Source: Brevibacillus porteri
GTDB lineage: Bacteria; Bacillota; Bacilli; Brevibacillales; Brevibacillaceae
Direction: 5' to 3'
DNA: 64,000 nt
NCBI RefSeq assembly: GCF_003013475.1
Contig: NZ_PXZO01000045.1
Span: 1-64,000, forward strand
Shown here: positions 50,372-60,975 of the stretch, one piece after another
How the letters are laid out: every line of letters starts with the position of its first letter
How positions within the stretch are numbered: position 1 is the first letter of the stretch
Program-made: the position numbers and the translations under genes
Notes under the pieces: generated by a model
What the model saw: the letters and a program-made list of their open reading frames with translations, nothing else
Told to the model about the DNA's origin: nothing
Databases searched by the model: none

Positions 50372-52300
50372 TTGCGGGTATCCAATGCTACTGTACGCCG
50401 ACGCATTTTTATCATCTTAATTGTAGGAGTCGTTTTGTATTCGGCACTTGTCACCCGTTTGGGGTATGTTCAATTGATAGAAGGACCGAAACTCTCGCAA
50501 ATGTCAGATGAACTACTCAAGCGGGAAATTAAATTTCAACCCAATCGCGGTCGCATTCTAGACAGAAGCGGCAATGAGCTCGTGACGAATATGACCGTCC
50601 CTACACTGGTATCGGTTGGGGCGCAAATCAAAGACCCTAAAGAAACAGCGAGACAGCTCGCCGTCATTTTGGAGCAAAAAGAAGAAGATGTATTTCGTGC
50701 CATTACGAAAAAAGAAATGAGTAACAACCAGATTCCAGGTGGAAGAAAACTGTCTATTGAAAAGGCGAGAAAAATACAAGAATTGAATTTGCCAGGTATA
50801 TACTTGGCAGGAGATACGAAGCGTTTTTACCCGAACGGAAATATGGCAGCCCATATTCTTGGTTTCACAGGCATTGACAATCAAGGGTTGACAGGGCTTG
50901 AAAAAATTTACGATCCCTTCTTGATGGGGACCGAGGGGCATATTTCATTTCCGTCTGATGCCAAAGGGCGTGTACTGCCAGGTGGAACAGAAGACTACGT
51001 AGCACCCGTAAATGGCATGGACATGTATTTAACACTCGACAGTACCATCCAATCGTTTATCGAACGCGAGCTGGATCAGGCGGTGGTCGCTTATCAGCCT
51101 GATGATGTGCTGGCGATCGCCATGAATCCAAAGACAGGAGAAATATTGGGGATGGGAAGTCGCCCGACTTTTCAACCGGATGCGTACAGGGACTATCCTT
51201 CAGAGGTGTACAATAGAAATCTCCCTATCTGGAAAACATACGAGCCTGGTTCCACTTTCAAGATCGTGACCCTTGCAGCGGCTTTGAATGAAGGTGTCAT
51301 CAATTTGAACGAGGGATTTTACGATCCGGGTTTCATTAATGTGGCAGGTAAGCGATTGCGATGCTGGAAGCGGCAAGGGCATGGACAGGAAACGATGCTG
51401 GAAGTGGTAGAGAATTCTTGTAACCCTGGCTTTGTTACGATGGGTCAGCGACTGCAAAAAGAACGACTTTTTGACTACATCAAAAAATTTGGCTTCGGAC
51501 AAAAGACAGGGATCGATTTGATCGGCGAAGAAAACGGGCTGTTATTCAACTTGAATAAAGTGGGACCGGTAGAGCTGGGTACGACTTCTTTCGGTCAAGG
51601 GGTATCGGTAACACCGATTCAACAAATGGCTGCAGTCTCAGCTGCTATCAATGGTGGCAAACTTATGAAGCCGTTTGTTGCCAAAGAATGGCGGGATAGT
51701 GTGACACACGATGTCGTAGCGAGGACCTTGCCGACGGAAGTTCGACAGGTGATTACTGCGGAGACCTCAGCCAAAGTTCGGCATGCGCTGGAAAGTGTGG
51801 TCGCTCAAGGAACGGGTAATAAGGCATATATTGAAGGGTATCGGGTAGGAGGAAAGACGGGAACCGCGCAAAAAGTAAAAAATGGACGTTACGTAGATGG
51901 GGAATACATCGTGTCGTTTATCGGCTTTGCGCCGGCGGATGATCCACAGATTGTCGTATATTTCGCCGTGGACAATCCGAAAGCACTGGCGTTTGGTGGA
52001 TTGATTGCCGCCCCGAGTGTAAAAAGTATCATGGAATCCTCCCTTCAACATTTGAATGTACCCAAACGAAAAGATGGCATCCCCAAGGAAATTAACAAAG
52101 CACTTGGAGAAAGGGCGCCAATTGAAGTGCCAAACATGGTCGGACAGTCCATGAGAGACGTAGTGACAACGTATGATACTCTGCCGCTAGTCGTTTCAGG
52201 TAAAGGACAGTACGTCATCCAGCAGTCCCCTGCACCCGGAGTAAAAATTGATGAGGGCGGAAAAATTCGCATATACCTTGGTGACAAATCGACCAATTAG
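50372..52300 (+). CDS. spoVD: Stage V sporulation protein D, class B PBP
   Basis: A 642-residue transpeptidase that works with SpoVE to build spore cortex. N-terminal membrane helix (about 11-30), pedestal, transpeptidase with S294-T-F-K297, S349-C-N351 and K495-T-G-T498, and one C-terminal PASTA domain (about 583-640). The SCN motif in place of SSN is what SpoVD-type proteins carry. The start is TTG with GGGGGG 7 bases upstream, but that site is sequestered in a hairpin. It directly follows pbpB as in B. subtilis; in that species sigma-E transcribes it. I saw no clear sigma-E promoter in the 64-base gap. Confidence 0.95.
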   Translation: MRVSNATVRRRIFIILIVGVVLYSALVTRLGYVQLIEGPKLSQMSDELLKREIKFQPNRGRILDRSGNELVTNMTVPTLVSVGAQIKDPKETARQLAVILEQKEEDVFRAITKKEMSNNQIPGGRKLSIEKARKIQELNLPGIYLAGDTKRFYPNGNMAAHILGFTGIDNQGLTGLEKIYDPFLMGTEGHISFPSDAKGRVLPGGTEDYVAPVNGMDMYLTLDSTIQSFIERELDQAVVAYQPDDVLAIAMNPKTGEILGMGSRPTFQPDAYRDYPSEVYNRNLPIWKTYEPGSTFKIVTLAAALNEGVINLNEGFYDPGFINVAGKRLRCWKRQGHGQETMLEVVENSCNPGFVTMGQRLQKERLFDYIKKFGFGQKTGIDLIGEENGLLFNLNKVGPVELGTTSFGQGVSVTPIQQMAAVSAAINGGKLMKPFVAKEWRDSVTHDVVARTLPTEVRQVITAETSAKVRHALESVVAQGTGNKAYIEGYRVGGKTGTAQKVKNGRYVDGEYIVSFIGFAPADDPQIVVYFAVDNPKALAFGGLIAAPSVKSIMESSLQHLNVPKRKDGIPKEINKALGERAPIEVPNMVGQSMRDVVTTYDTLPLVVSGKGQYVIQQSPAPGVKIDEGGKIRIYLGDKSTN

Positions 52301-52452
52301 CTATAAAATGAGATTTCGAAGGCGGAGGGGAGTAGGCTTGTCTACGTTCGCTCTGCCTTTGTTCGTCAAGACTGCGCCTAAATGAACGGCGTAGCCAAGT
52401 ACAAATGTTCAAATTTCTGTCTATACTAGTTGGAGAATGGGGTGCCTGTTTC

Positions 52453-53931
52453 ATGTTTCTACGGGATCTGCTCATGCCTTTGTTGCCAGTAACGGTTTCG
52501 GGGGATGACAGCATGGAGATTACGGGTTTGACAGCAGACTCGCGCCAGGTAAAGCCCGGCTACTTGTTTGTCTGTCTGACTGGATATACCGTGGATGGAC
52601 ATACGTTCGCGGCCCAGGCGGTGAAGGATGGTGCCGTTGCCGTGTTATCCGAACAAGATCTGGACGTGCCAGCGACTATTGTCAAAGTACCGGATACCCG
52701 GCGGGCAATGGCTATGCTGGCTGATCGTATTTTCGGATCTCCTACGAAAGAAGTAAAAGTCATTGGCGTAACGGGGACAAATGGCAAGACGACCACTACA
52801 CATCTGATCGACAAAATATTATGCGATCAAAGCAAGCAAACAGGCTTAATCGGAACGATCCATATGAGAATTGGAGACGTAACGGAAGAAGTCAAGAATA
52901 CGACTCCGGATGCCATAGATTTGCAAAGAAGCTTTCGCCGTATGTGCGATGTAAACACAGACTATGCGATTATTGAGGTTTCCTCTCATGCACTGGAGCT
53001 GGGAAGAGTCCGCGGTTGTGAAATTCATACAGCGGTTTTCACCAACCTGACGCAGGATCACCTCGACTATCATAAAACGATGGAAAACTATCGCTACGCC
53101 AAATCATTGTTGTTTTCCCAGCTGGGCAACAGCTATGACACAGACCGTCTAAAAACGGCTGTACTGAATGCGGATGACGAGGCGTCCGAATTATATGCTA
53201 CCGTTACACCGGCGCGAGTCATTACATACGGCATTGATCAACCAGCAGATGTAAGGGCAAAACAAATCGAAATCACCAGTAAAGGAACTTCTTTTACAGT
53301 CGAAAGCTTCGCTGGTAGTGCGCGTCTGAACTTGAAGCTGATGGGAAAGTTCAATGTGTATAACGCTTTGGCAGCCATCGCGGTTACACTCGCAGAAGGG
53401 ATTCCACTAGAAGAGATCAAAGCGAGCCTGGAAGAGGTAGCGGGCGTAAATGGGCGATTTGAAGCAGTAGATGCTGGTCAGCCGTTTGCGGTGCTCGTCG
53501 ACTACTCCCACACGCCAGACAGCTTGGAAAATGCATTAATGACCGTCAAGGAATTTGCCCGTGGCAACGTATTTTGCATTGTTGGTTGCGGAGGCGACAG
53601 AGATCGAACCAAACGCCCAATCATGGCGCAAATTGCAACGAAATATGCTGATCTGACCGTCTTAACATCAGATAATCCGCGTTCAGAGGAGCCGCAGGCG
53701 ATTCTCGATGACATGCTGGCTGGCTTGTCGGAAGTGGCAGCTGATCGTTATACGGCGCTGACAGACCGACGCGAAGCAATTGCGCATGCCGTTTCGCTTG
53801 CAAAGCCGGACGATGTGATCTTGATCGCCGGAAAAGGACACGAAACGTATCAAATTATTAAAGACCAGGTGTTGCCCTTCGATGACCGTGAAGTTGCGCG
53901 CGAAGCGATTGCCCGGTACAACCAAGAATAG
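52453..53931 (+). CDS. murE: UDP-MurNAc-tripeptide synthetase MurE (meso-diaminopimelate-adding)
   Basis: A 492-residue Mur ligase that adds the third stem amino acid. The P-loop GTNGKTTTTH (108-117), HDHLDYH-like NLTQDHLDYH, and DNPR (in LTSDNPRSEEP) are visible; the DNPR motif marks meso-diaminopimelate specificity, as expected for this group. The ATG at 52453 has GGGGTG 8 bases upstream; 16 upstream codons were rejected. A hairpin (AAGGC-GAG/CTC-GCCTT, about 52319-52360) lies in the 152-base gap after spoVD. Confidence 0.95.
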   Translation: MFLRDLLMPLLPVTVSGDDSMEITGLTADSRQVKPGYLFVCLTGYTVDGHTFAAQAVKDGAVAVLSEQDLDVPATIVKVPDTRRAMAMLADRIFGSPTKEVKVIGVTGTNGKTTTTHLIDKILCDQSKQTGLIGTIHMRIGDVTEEVKNTTPDAIDLQRSFRRMCDVNTDYAIIEVSSHALELGRVRGCEIHTAVFTNLTQDHLDYHKTMENYRYAKSLLFSQLGNSYDTDRLKTAVLNADDEASELYATVTPARVITYGIDQPADVRAKQIEITSKGTSFTVESFAGSARLNLKLMGKFNVYNALAAIAVTLAEGIPLEEIKASLEEVAGVNGRFEAVDAGQPFAVLVDYSHTPDSLENALMTVKEFARGNVFCIVGCGGDRDRTKRPIMAQIATKYADLTVLTSDNPRSEEPQAILDDMLAGLSEVAADRYTALTDRREAIAHAVSLAKPDDVILIAGKGHETYQIIKDQVLPFDDREVAREAIARYNQE

Positions 53932-53973
53932 AACAGATGCCACACACTGCATCGAAAGAAAGGGGGCTCGGGC

Positions 53974-54945
53974 ATGTTCGTTGACAATGTCCTAATCGTC
54001 ACGATCGTCGCTGCGTTTCTCATCGCTGTACTCATTGGCCCATTGTTTATTCCCTTCCTTCGCCGCCTGAAATTTGGGCAGGCAATTCGTGAGGAAGGAC
54101 CGCAATCCCATTTTAAGAAGGCTGGAACTCCCACGATGGGAGGCACCATCATTCTTTTGGCACTCATATTTACCGTGTTGAAGTTTGCCAATGCGAAAAT
54201 GGAAATTTACTTCCTGTTATTGGTGACTCTCGGATACGGTTTAATCGGGTTTCTGGATGATTTCATCAAAATCAAGAAAAAACGCAACCTCGGGTTGACC
54301 GCCAAACAGAAGTTTGCTGGTCAGATTGTCTTGGCAATCGGCGCTTATATTTTGCTGCTCATGATGGGGCATGACACGTCAATCCATCTGCCGGGTACAC
54401 CGTGGAAGCTAGAGCTTGGCTATTTTTACTTCCCATTCCTGTTGTTCCTTTTGGTAGGTACAACGAATGCCGTTAACATCACAGATGGATTAGATGGACT
54501 ATTGGCAGGGACGGGAGCAATTGCTTTTGGTGCTTATGCGATCATCGCATGGTTTGGTCAAGATTATGACACCGCTATTTTTAGTGCGGCTGTTGTAGGT
54601 GCGGTACTTGGCTTCCTCGTCTTCAATGCACATCCGGCACGCGTGTTCATGGGTGATACCGGTTCACTCGGACTGGGTGGGGCGCTGGCGGGAATTGCAA
54701 TCATGACCAAGACGGAATTGCTCTTGGCTATTATCGGTGGGGTATTTGTTGTCGAGACGCTCTCTGTTATTATGCAGGTAGTCTCCTTTAAGACACGTGG
54801 AAAGCGTATTTTCCGTATGAGTCCCCTGCATCATCATTTTGAATTAACAGGCTGGTCAGAGTGGCGCGTGGTAGTCACGTTCTGGCTCGTCGGTATGTTC
54901 TTTGCTGGATTGGGTGTATACCTTGAGGTGGTGACAATCAGATGA
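53974..54945 (+). CDS. mraY: Phospho-N-acetylmuramoyl-pentapeptide transferase MraY
   Basis: A 323-residue membrane enzyme with about ten helices that makes lipid I from UDP-MurNAc-pentapeptide and undecaprenyl phosphate. The catalytic aspartates are in [14 protein letters not shown] (about 88-101) and [16 protein letters not shown] (about 167-182), with [17 protein letters not shown] and the C-terminal [15 protein letters not shown]. Length is normal. AAGGGGGCT lies about 5 bases before ATG. It overlaps murD by 4 bases. Confidence 0.96.
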   Translation: MFVDNVLIVTIVAAFLIAVLIGPLFIPFLRRLKFGQAIREEGPQSHFKKAGTPTMGGTIILLALIFTVLKFANAKMEIYFLLLVTLGYGLIGFLDDFIKIKKKRNLGLTAKQKFAGQIVLAIGAYILLLMMGHDTSIHLPGTPWKLELGYFYFPFLLFLLVGTTNAVNITDGLDGLLAGTGAIAFGAYAIIAWFGQDYDTAIFSAAVVGAVLGFLVFNAHPARVFMGDTGSLGLGGALAGIAIMTKTELLLAIIGGVFVVETLSVIMQVVSFKTRGKRIFRMSPLHHHFELTGWSEWRVVVTFWLVGMFFAGLGVYLEVVTIR

Positions 54946-56306
54946 TGCGTTTTCAAGATAAGCATGTCGTCGTTATTGGTATGGCAAAGAGCGGTGTCGC
55001 AGTGGCAAAACTGCTACACCGCTTTGGTGCTCATGTCGTCGTAAATGATAAAAAGCCACGTGAAGAAGCGGTGGGGATAGAAGAGCTGGAATCGTTGGGG
55101 ATTCCGGTCATTTGCGGCTATCACCCAGATGATCTGATTCATGAAGGTGTATCCCTTGTGGTCAAAAATCCGGGGATTCCGTATGAAGCAGCACCTGTCA
55201 AGCAGGCGCAGGCACTAGGCATTCCTGTTGTGACGGAGGTGGAGCTGGCCTCCCAGATTGCCAAGGCACCGATTATCGGCATTACAGGCTCCAATGGCAA
55301 GACCACTACCACTACGCTCGTCGGACTGATTTTCAAAGAAGCGGGTCTGGATGCGAAGGTAGGAGGCAACATTGGTACCGTGTTGTGCGGCCTGGCGGAG
55401 GAAGCTGGTCCTGACGAATGGCTCGTTGCCGAATTGAGTAGCTTCCAACTGATGGGGACGAGGGAATTCCGCCCGCATATCGGTGTTTTGCTCAATCTGT
55501 ATCCTGCACATCTCGATTACCATCACAACATGGAAGAGTATTTGGCAGCCAAACTAAAAATGTTTGCCAACCAAACGGCAGATGACGCAGCTATTTTGCC
55601 ATATGACCAACCAGAGATTGTAGAAAAATGCAAAGACCTCCCTGCAGCCATCTACTACTTTAGCAAGAGTCAAGAGGTGCCAAAGGGAGCTTTTGTCAAG
55701 GATGGTTTGATCCTGTTTGCGGATGGGAATGGGAATACAGAGCCAATCGTTTCGATAGCGGACATTACCGTTCCTCATCTGGACAACGCTCTGGCAGCAA
55801 TTCTTGTTGCGAAGCTCGCAGGCGCGGACAAGCAATCGATTATACAAGTTCTTACTACCTTCCCAGGGGTAGAGCACCGGATGGAGTTCGTGGATTCGAT
55901 TCGCGGTGTCAAATACTTCAATGATTCAAAAGCAACCAACCCGGAAGCGGCATCGCGTGCCTTGCAAGCATGTAAGGAGCCGGTCGTATGGATTTGCGGC
56001 GGGCTGGATCGTGGTGTTGATTTTCGGGAACTGCTGCCTGTGATCCAAGGTCGGGTAAAAGCAGTTATCGCTCTCGGGCAAACGGCTCCGATTTTATTGG
56101 AACGTGCTCAGGAAGCAGGGATTAATGAGCGTATCCATGTCGATACTGTGGAAAAAGCCGTTCTTGCTGCTTCCCAGTTGGCCGAATCAGGTGATGTGGT
56201 TTTACTGAGCCCTGCTTGTGCGAGTTGGGACATGTTTCCTTCGTTTGAGACAAGGGGGAGCATGTTTAAGGACGGCGTGCATAGACTTAAAACAAGCCTA
56301 GCATAA
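54942..56306 (+). CDS. murD: UDP-N-acetylmuramoylalanine-D-glutamate ligase MurD
   Basis: A 454-residue Mur ligase that adds D-glutamate. N-terminal Rossmann-like domain [18 protein letters not shown]-loop [16 protein letters not shown] (about 112-127), [16 protein letters not shown] and [17 protein letters not shown] are visible. Its ATG overlaps the mraY stop (ATGA), with GAGGTGG about 10 bases upstream, so it is translationally coupled. A hairpin CGTCCC/GGGACG lies in the gap to the next gene (56307-56346). Confidence 0.96.
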   Translation: MMRFQDKHVVVIGMAKSGVAVAKLLHRFGAHVVVNDKKPREEAVGIEELESLGIPVICGYHPDDLIHEGVSLVVKNPGIPYEAAPVKQAQALGIPVVTEVELASQIAKAPIIGITGSNGKTTTTTLVGLIFKEAGLDAKVGGNIGTVLCGLAEEAGPDEWLVAELSSFQLMGTREFRPHIGVLLNLYPAHLDYHHNMEEYLAAKLKMFANQTADDAAILPYDQPEIVEKCKDLPAAIYYFSKSQEVPKGAFVKDGLILFADGNGNTEPIVSIADITVPHLDNALAAILVAKLAGADKQSIIQVLTTFPGVEHRMEFVDSIRGVKYFNDSKATNPEAASRALQACKEPVVWICGGLDRGVDFRELLPVIQGRVKAVIALGQTAPILLERAQEAGINERIHVDTVEKAVLAASQLAESGDVVLLSPACASWDMFPSFETRGSMFKDGVHRLKTSLA

Positions 56307-56371
56307 CGTCCCACTGTACCATCAAGAATATGACAAAAGCGGGACGGCATGAGAAAGGATGACCTGGCACA

Positions 56372-57466
56372 ATGAGCAAGGTACGCTCTGCCCCCGACTT
56401 CGTAATTATTTTTGCAACACTTTTTTTATTGGGAATTGGCATCGTGATGGTGTACAGCGCCAGCGCGATCGTGGCGCAAAAGCCGCCGTTTTCCGATCCG
56501 TATTTTTTCGCCAAGCGGCAACTGATCTTCGCTCTGTTAGGGATTACATCCATGTACATTACGATGAATATCGACTACTGGGTGTGGAAGCAATGGGCCA
56601 AGCCAGGGTATTTGGTGAGCATCGGTTTGCTGATTTTGGTTCTGATCATCGGGATTGAAGTAAATGGTTCGAAAAGCTGGCTTGGTTTTGGAGCCTTTGG
56701 AATTCAACCAGGTGAATTTGCGAAGCTGGGCGTCGTTGCGTTCCTGGCGAGATGGCTCTCCGATAATCAGAAGCAAATAGTGTTGTTCCGAAAAGGTCTT
56801 ATGCCTGCCTTGGGAATCCCGGTTCTGTGTTTTGGCTTGATCATGCTGCAACCGGATTTGGGCACAGGGACGGTTTTGATGGGAACAGCAGTTGTCGTGA
56901 TTTTTGCTTCAGGTGCGCGGATCAGTCATTTTGTCGGACTGGGAATGATCGGAGTTGTTGGCTTCATCGGCTTGGTTTTGTCAGCCCCTTACCGAATCAA
57001 AAGGATTACGTCCTTCCTCGATCCGTGGTCTGACCCGCTCAATACCGGCTATCAAATCATCCAATCCCTTTACGCGATCGGTCCCGGCGGTTTGTTGGGT
57101 CTTGGTCTAGGGCAAAGCAGACAGAAGCATTTGTACTTACCCGAGCCTTACAATGATTTTATTTTCTCGATTGTCGCGGAGGAGCTTGGCTTTATCGGAG
57201 GCACGCTCATTCTCCTGCTTTTCCTCCTCTTGTTGTGGAGGGGAATGCGAACGGCGATTACGGCTCCAGATTTGTTCGGAAGCTTGCTTGCACTAGGGAT
57301 CATTGGCATGATTGCCATCCAGGTGGTCATCAATATTGGTGTTGTGACAGGGATGTTTCCGGTGACAGGGATCACGTTGCCGTTCTTAAGCTACGGTGGT
57401 TCATCATTGACACTGATGCTCACTGGTGTAGGTGTCTTATTGAACATCTCTCGTTTTTCTCGATAA
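56372..57466 (+). CDS. spoVE: SEDS-family glycosyltransferase, SpoVE/FtsW
   Basis: A 364-residue SEDS protein with ten predicted helices that polymerises lipid II with its class B PBP partner. Hallmarks: VMVYSASAIVA, GIQPGEFAKLG, LQPDLGTGTVL, the YAIGPGGLLGLGLGQSRQKHLYLPEPYNDFIFSIVAEELGF loop and PFLSYGGSSL. The position between murD and murG is that of spoVE in B. subtilis, where it pairs with SpoVD for cortex; it could equally be this organism's FtsW partner of PBP2B. AAAGGATG lies about 11 bases before ATG. Confidence 0.9.
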   Translation: MSKVRSAPDFVIIFATLFLLGIGIVMVYSASAIVAQKPPFSDPYFFAKRQLIFALLGITSMYITMNIDYWVWKQWAKPGYLVSIGLLILVLIIGIEVNGSKSWLGFGAFGIQPGEFAKLGVVAFLARWLSDNQKQIVLFRKGLMPALGIPVLCFGLIMLQPDLGTGTVLMGTAVVVIFASGARISHFVGLGMIGVVGFIGLVLSAPYRIKRITSFLDPWSDPLNTGYQIIQSLYAIGPGGLLGLGLGQSRQKHLYLPEPYNDFIFSIVAEELGFIGGTLILLLFLLLLWRGMRTAITAPDLFGSLLALGIIGMIAIQVVINIGVVTGMFPVTGITLPFLSYGGSSLTLMLTGVGVLLNISRFSR

Positions 57467-57544
57467 TAGAAACCTCAACGGGGAGTACGCAATCAGCAAG
57501 TAATCAGTCTATTGCTACTCCTTCTCAAAAAAGGGTGTGAACGT

Positions 57545-58648
57545 ATGCGTGTCGTCTTAACAGGCGGTGGCACAGGTGGACATATTTATCCGGCGCTTGC
57601 GGTGGCGAGGGAAGTTTCCCGCCAAAATCCGCAGGCTGCCTTTTTGTATATTGGTAGTAAAAAAGGCTTGGAAGCAGGTTTGGTTCCGAGATCAAATATA
57701 CCTTTCCAATCCGTGGAAATTAGCGGGTTGAAACGCAAGCTGTCGTTGGACAACCTGAAGTCCTTGTGGAAATTCGTCCGGGCAGTTGGCGATGCGAAGA
57801 AAATGCTCCGCGAATTCAAACCGGATGTCGTAATTGGGACGGGTGGCTACGTATGTGGTCCAGTCGTATATGCAGCTTCGCGATTGGGGATTCCGACTCT
57901 CATCCATGAGCAAAACGTAGTGCCAGGCTTGACCAACAAGTTTCTTTCTCGTTCAGCAACTCGGGTGGCCGTTTCGTTCAAAGAATCGCTTGCCCATTTT
58001 CCCCCGTCCAAAACGGTACTGACCGGAAATCCGCGTGCAACGGAAGTTATGCACGGTAATGCAGAGGCGGGTCGTAGCTTTTTGGGCGTGGACAACAACA
58101 AAAAAATCGTGCTGATCTTTGGTGGTAGCAGGGGAGCGCGCGCAATAAATGAGGCGGTGCTTTCAGTTGTTACGCAGTTGGGCAAATATGCCGAAACCCA
58201 TTTTGTATATGTGACAGGCGACGTTCATTTTGAAACGATTTCGGCACAGCTTCGTGAACTGGGAACACTTCCAAGTAACATTTCTGTGCTTCCTTTCGTC
58301 CATAATATGCCGGATGTTTTGGCGGCTACGCATGTATTGGTTGGTCGTGCAGGGGCATCTACCTTGGCTGAAATAACGGCACTAGGTGTGCCTTCGATCT
58401 TGATTCCGTCCCCGTATGTCACGAACAACCATCAAGAGAAAAATGCAAGAGGATTGGAGCGCGCAGGGGCAGCTCATGTTATCGTAGAGCGGGAGCTTAC
58501 CGGAGAGAGCTTGCTACTTTCCTTGGAAAATATCCTTGCCAATCCAGCGAAATGGGAAGAAATGAAAAACAGTGCTCTTTCCTTGGGGATGCCGCAAGCA
58601 GCGACGGAGATTGTCCGTCAATTAGAGGCGATTACACGAAAAAAATGA
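57545..58648 (+). CDS. murG: Lipid II-forming N-acetylglucosaminyltransferase MurG
   Basis: A 367-residue GT-B transferase that adds GlcNAc to lipid I at the inner face of the membrane. Seen: VVLTGGGTGGHIYPALAVA (2-20), GTGGYVCGPVVYAASRLGIPTLIHEQN, the hinge LIFGGSRGARAINEAVL, and the UDP-GlcNAc site GRAGASTLAEITALGVPSILIPSPYVTNNHQ. The ATG at 57545 has AAGGGTG about 7 bases upstream; 11 upstream codons were rejected. murB follows after about 100 bases. Confidence 0.96.
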   Translation: MRVVLTGGGTGGHIYPALAVAREVSRQNPQAAFLYIGSKKGLEAGLVPRSNIPFQSVEISGLKRKLSLDNLKSLWKFVRAVGDAKKMLREFKPDVVIGTGGYVCGPVVYAASRLGIPTLIHEQNVVPGLTNKFLSRSATRVAVSFKESLAHFPPSKTVLTGNPRATEVMHGNAEAGRSFLGVDNNKKIVLIFGGSRGARAINEAVLSVVTQLGKYAETHFVYVTGDVHFETISAQLRELGTLPSNISVLPFVHNMPDVLAATHVLVGRAGASTLAEITALGVPSILIPSPYVTNNHQEKNARGLERAGAAHVIVERELTGESLLLSLENILANPAKWEEMKNSALSLGMPQAATEIVRQLEAITRKK

Positions 58649-58750
58649 TCGGATGGGCGATTGTCACGCCGATCTGGGCGAACGCATAGTATGGAGCAAA
58701 CACGTGAGAAGACTAGGTCCGACCTAGCAAACGTATCAGGAGGTTCACAA

Positions 58751-59656
58751 ATGAAAAAGATCGCAGATGAACTCATGCAAGCAGGAATCGAAAAAGTGTG
58801 GACCGATGAACCCCTTGCTAATCATACAACGTGGCGGATCGGGGGTCCTGCTGATTTGTTAATCCAACCAAAGGATAAAGCATCCTTGCAAAAAGCCTTG
58901 CAGATCATCCATCGTCATGAAATTCCTTGGAGTGTAATCGGGCGCGGCTCAAACCTTCTGGTGAGGGACAGAGGGATACGTGGAGCCGTGCTTAAAGTGG
59001 CCGAGGGTTTAAGCCACTGTGAGTTCAGGGGCGAAGAGGTGTGTGTGGGTGCCGGATATTCCATGATCCGCCTGGCGGTGGAGACAGGCAAGATGGGATT
59101 AACAGGTATGGAGTTTGCAGGAGGGATTCCTGGTACGGTAGGCGGCGCCGTCTATATGAATGCGGGGGCACACGGATCTGATCTTTCACGTATTCTTATT
59201 GATGCCGAGATCCTTTTCGACAACGGCGAAAGTAAAGTGTTGAGTAACGAGGAACTGAGCTTTAGTTATCGGACGTCTCTTTTGCAAAAGCAAAAAGGGA
59301 TCGTGTTAGAAGCCCGTTTTCAATTGAGGAAGGGCGACCGCAAGGAGATTGCGGCCACACTCGCTGCCAATAAGGAACGACGGCGCAATACGCAGCCACT
59401 GCAGATGCCGTGTGCCGGCAGCGTGTTCCGAAATCCGCCAAATGACCACGCAGGTCGCCTGATTGAGGCGGCTGGGCTGAAGGGCTATCGGGTCGGAGGA
59501 GCTCAGGTTTCAGAAAAACACTCCAACTTCATCGTGAATTGCGGAGGTGCAACGGCTGCCGACGTCCTCACCTTGATTGATCACGTGCGGAGCACCATTC
59601 TCGAGAAAAATGGGATTGACCTGCATCCGGAAGTCCTGGTGGTGGGCGAGGGGTAA
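58751..59656 (+). CDS. murB: UDP-N-acetylenolpyruvoylglucosamine reductase MurB (type II)
   Basis: A 301-residue FAD enzyme that reduces the MurA product to UDP-MurNAc. Seen: NHTTWRIGGPADLLIQP (FAD domain), VIGRGSNLLVRDRGIRGAVL, GMEFAGGIPGTVGGAVYMNAGAHG, and the catalytic segment PCAGSVFRNPPNDHAGRLIEAAGLKGYRVGGAQVSEKHSNFIVN. It lacks the extra loop of type I enzymes. AGGAGG lies about 7 bases before ATG; 30 upstream codons were rejected. A small palindrome CTAGGTC-CG-ACCTAG lies in the upstream gap. Confidence 0.96.
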   Translation: MKKIADELMQAGIEKVWTDEPLANHTTWRIGGPADLLIQPKDKASLQKALQIIHRHEIPWSVIGRGSNLLVRDRGIRGAVLKVAEGLSHCEFRGEEVCVGAGYSMIRLAVETGKMGLTGMEFAGGIPGTVGGAVYMNAGAHGSDLSRILIDAEILFDNGESKVLSNEELSFSYRTSLLQKQKGIVLEARFQLRKGDRKEIAATLAANKERRRNTQPLQMPCAGSVFRNPPNDHAGRLIEAAGLKGYRVGGAQVSEKHSNFIVNCGGATAADVLTLIDHVRSTILEKNGIDLHPEVLVVGEG

Positions 59657-59671
59657 CACGGAGGTGAAAGT

Positions 59672-60928
59672 TTGGAGACTTTTGCGATCGAAGGCGGAAG
59701 ACCTCTGTCCGGTTCGCTTCGGATCCAAGGTGCTAAGAACGCTGCTCTTCCCATTCTTGCCGCTGCTGTGCTCGCGGAAGGGCAATTCTATATCTATGAC
59801 GTCCCCCATCTAAAAGACATTAAAGTCATGCTCGAAATCTTGACGCTGCTTGGGGCGAATACGAAGCATGAGGACGGATGTGTCGATCTGGATACAACAT
59901 CTGTCTGTGTCCCGCAGGTGCCGGATGATTTAATGAGCCAAATGCGATCTTCGATTTTTTTGGCGGGACCACTCCTGGCACGTCTGGGTGAGGTCACGAT
60001 TTCCAGGCCAGGTGGATGTGACATTGGAGAGCGCAGGATTGACTTACACTTGGCTGGATTGACTGCGCTAGGAGCCAAGATCGAAGAATCGGAAGGCTAC
60101 ATTACATTTCGGGCCAAACAATTGCGTGGGTCCAATATCTTTCTTTCCTTCCCTAGTGTGGGCGCGACGGAAAATATCATGATGGCGGCTGTGCTGGCAA
60201 AAGGCACGACCCGAATTTGTAATGCAGCACGAGAACCGGAAATCATCGACCTCCAAAATTTCCTGAATGCAATGGGGGCGCGGATCAGAGGGGCAGGCAC
60301 CGATACGATTGAGATCAGTGGTGTACCTCGCTTGCGTTCCGTCAGTTACCGGATCATACCGGACAGGATTGTGACAGGAACCTATCTGCTGGCTGTCGGT
60401 ATTTCACAGGGACATATCGAATTGACCAATACACTGCCTGAGCAATTGATGGCATTGATTGAGGTCGCCCGTAGCTGCGGTGTTGAAATCAAGACCCGCC
60501 ATGATATAATGGAAATCAAAAGCACCTCCCGTCCACGTGCCTACGACCGGATCATCACCTCGCCATATCCAGGGTTTCCAACCGATTTGCAGGCGCAGCT
60601 GATGGTGTTTCTGTCACAGGCTAGGGGAACGAGTGTCATTAAAGAGACCATTTTTGAAGGAAGATTCAAACATGTGAATGAATTGGCGCGAATGGGCGCC
60701 TCTATATACGTAGATCTTGGCTCCGCAATCATTCGGGGTGTCAACAAATTGACCGCTACGAATGTCGAAGCTACCGATCTTCGAGCAGGTGCTGCCTTAG
60801 TCCTCGCAGGGCTTGCTGCAGAAGGTATTACCACGGTGAACCAGATCCATCATATCGATCGCGGATACGATCGGCTGGAAGAGCAGTTGCTTCAATTAGG
60901 AGCCGATATATCACGCGTATCGATTTAA
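59672..60928 (+). CDS. murA: UDP-N-acetylglucosamine 1-carboxyvinyltransferase MurA
   Basis: A 418-residue enolpyruvyl transferase that starts peptidoglycan precursor synthesis. The conserved GAKNAALPIL (20-29) and the active-site cysteine C116 (fosfomycin target) in SRPGGCDIGERRIDLHL are present; the residues around it differ from the common GGCAIGARPVD. The start is TTG with GGAGGTG about 5 bases upstream. Placing murA between murB and divIB differs from B. subtilis, where murA copies lie elsewhere. It runs on from murB with a 15-base gap. Confidence 0.94.
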   Translation: METFAIEGGRPLSGSLRIQGAKNAALPILAAAVLAEGQFYIYDVPHLKDIKVMLEILTLLGANTKHEDGCVDLDTTSVCVPQVPDDLMSQMRSSIFLAGPLLARLGEVTISRPGGCDIGERRIDLHLAGLTALGAKIEESEGYITFRAKQLRGSNIFLSFPSVGATENIMMAAVLAKGTTRICNAAREPEIIDLQNFLNAMGARIRGAGTDTIEISGVPRLRSVSYRIIPDRIVTGTYLLAVGISQGHIELTNTLPEQLMALIEVARSCGVEIKTRHDIMEIKSTSRPRAYDRIITSPYPGFPTDLQAQLMVFLSQARGTSVIKETIFEGRFKHVNELARMGASIYVDLGSAIIRGVNKLTATNVEATDLRAGAALVLAGLAAEGITTVNQIHHIDRGYDRLEEQLLQLGADISRVSI

Positions 60929-60942
60929 CCGAGGGAGAGTGG

Positions 60943-60975
60943 GCGGCATAATGTTATGCCGCTTTCCCTGTTTTG
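60943..60975 (+). terminator. Palindromic hairpin after murA, possible attenuator
   Basis: GCGGCATAATGTTATGCCGC (60943-60962) is a perfect 20-bp palindrome, extended by GGGA/TCCC. The tract after it (TTTCCCTGTTTTG) is a poor U-run, so it may pause or partly stop transcription before divIB. Confidence 0.5.
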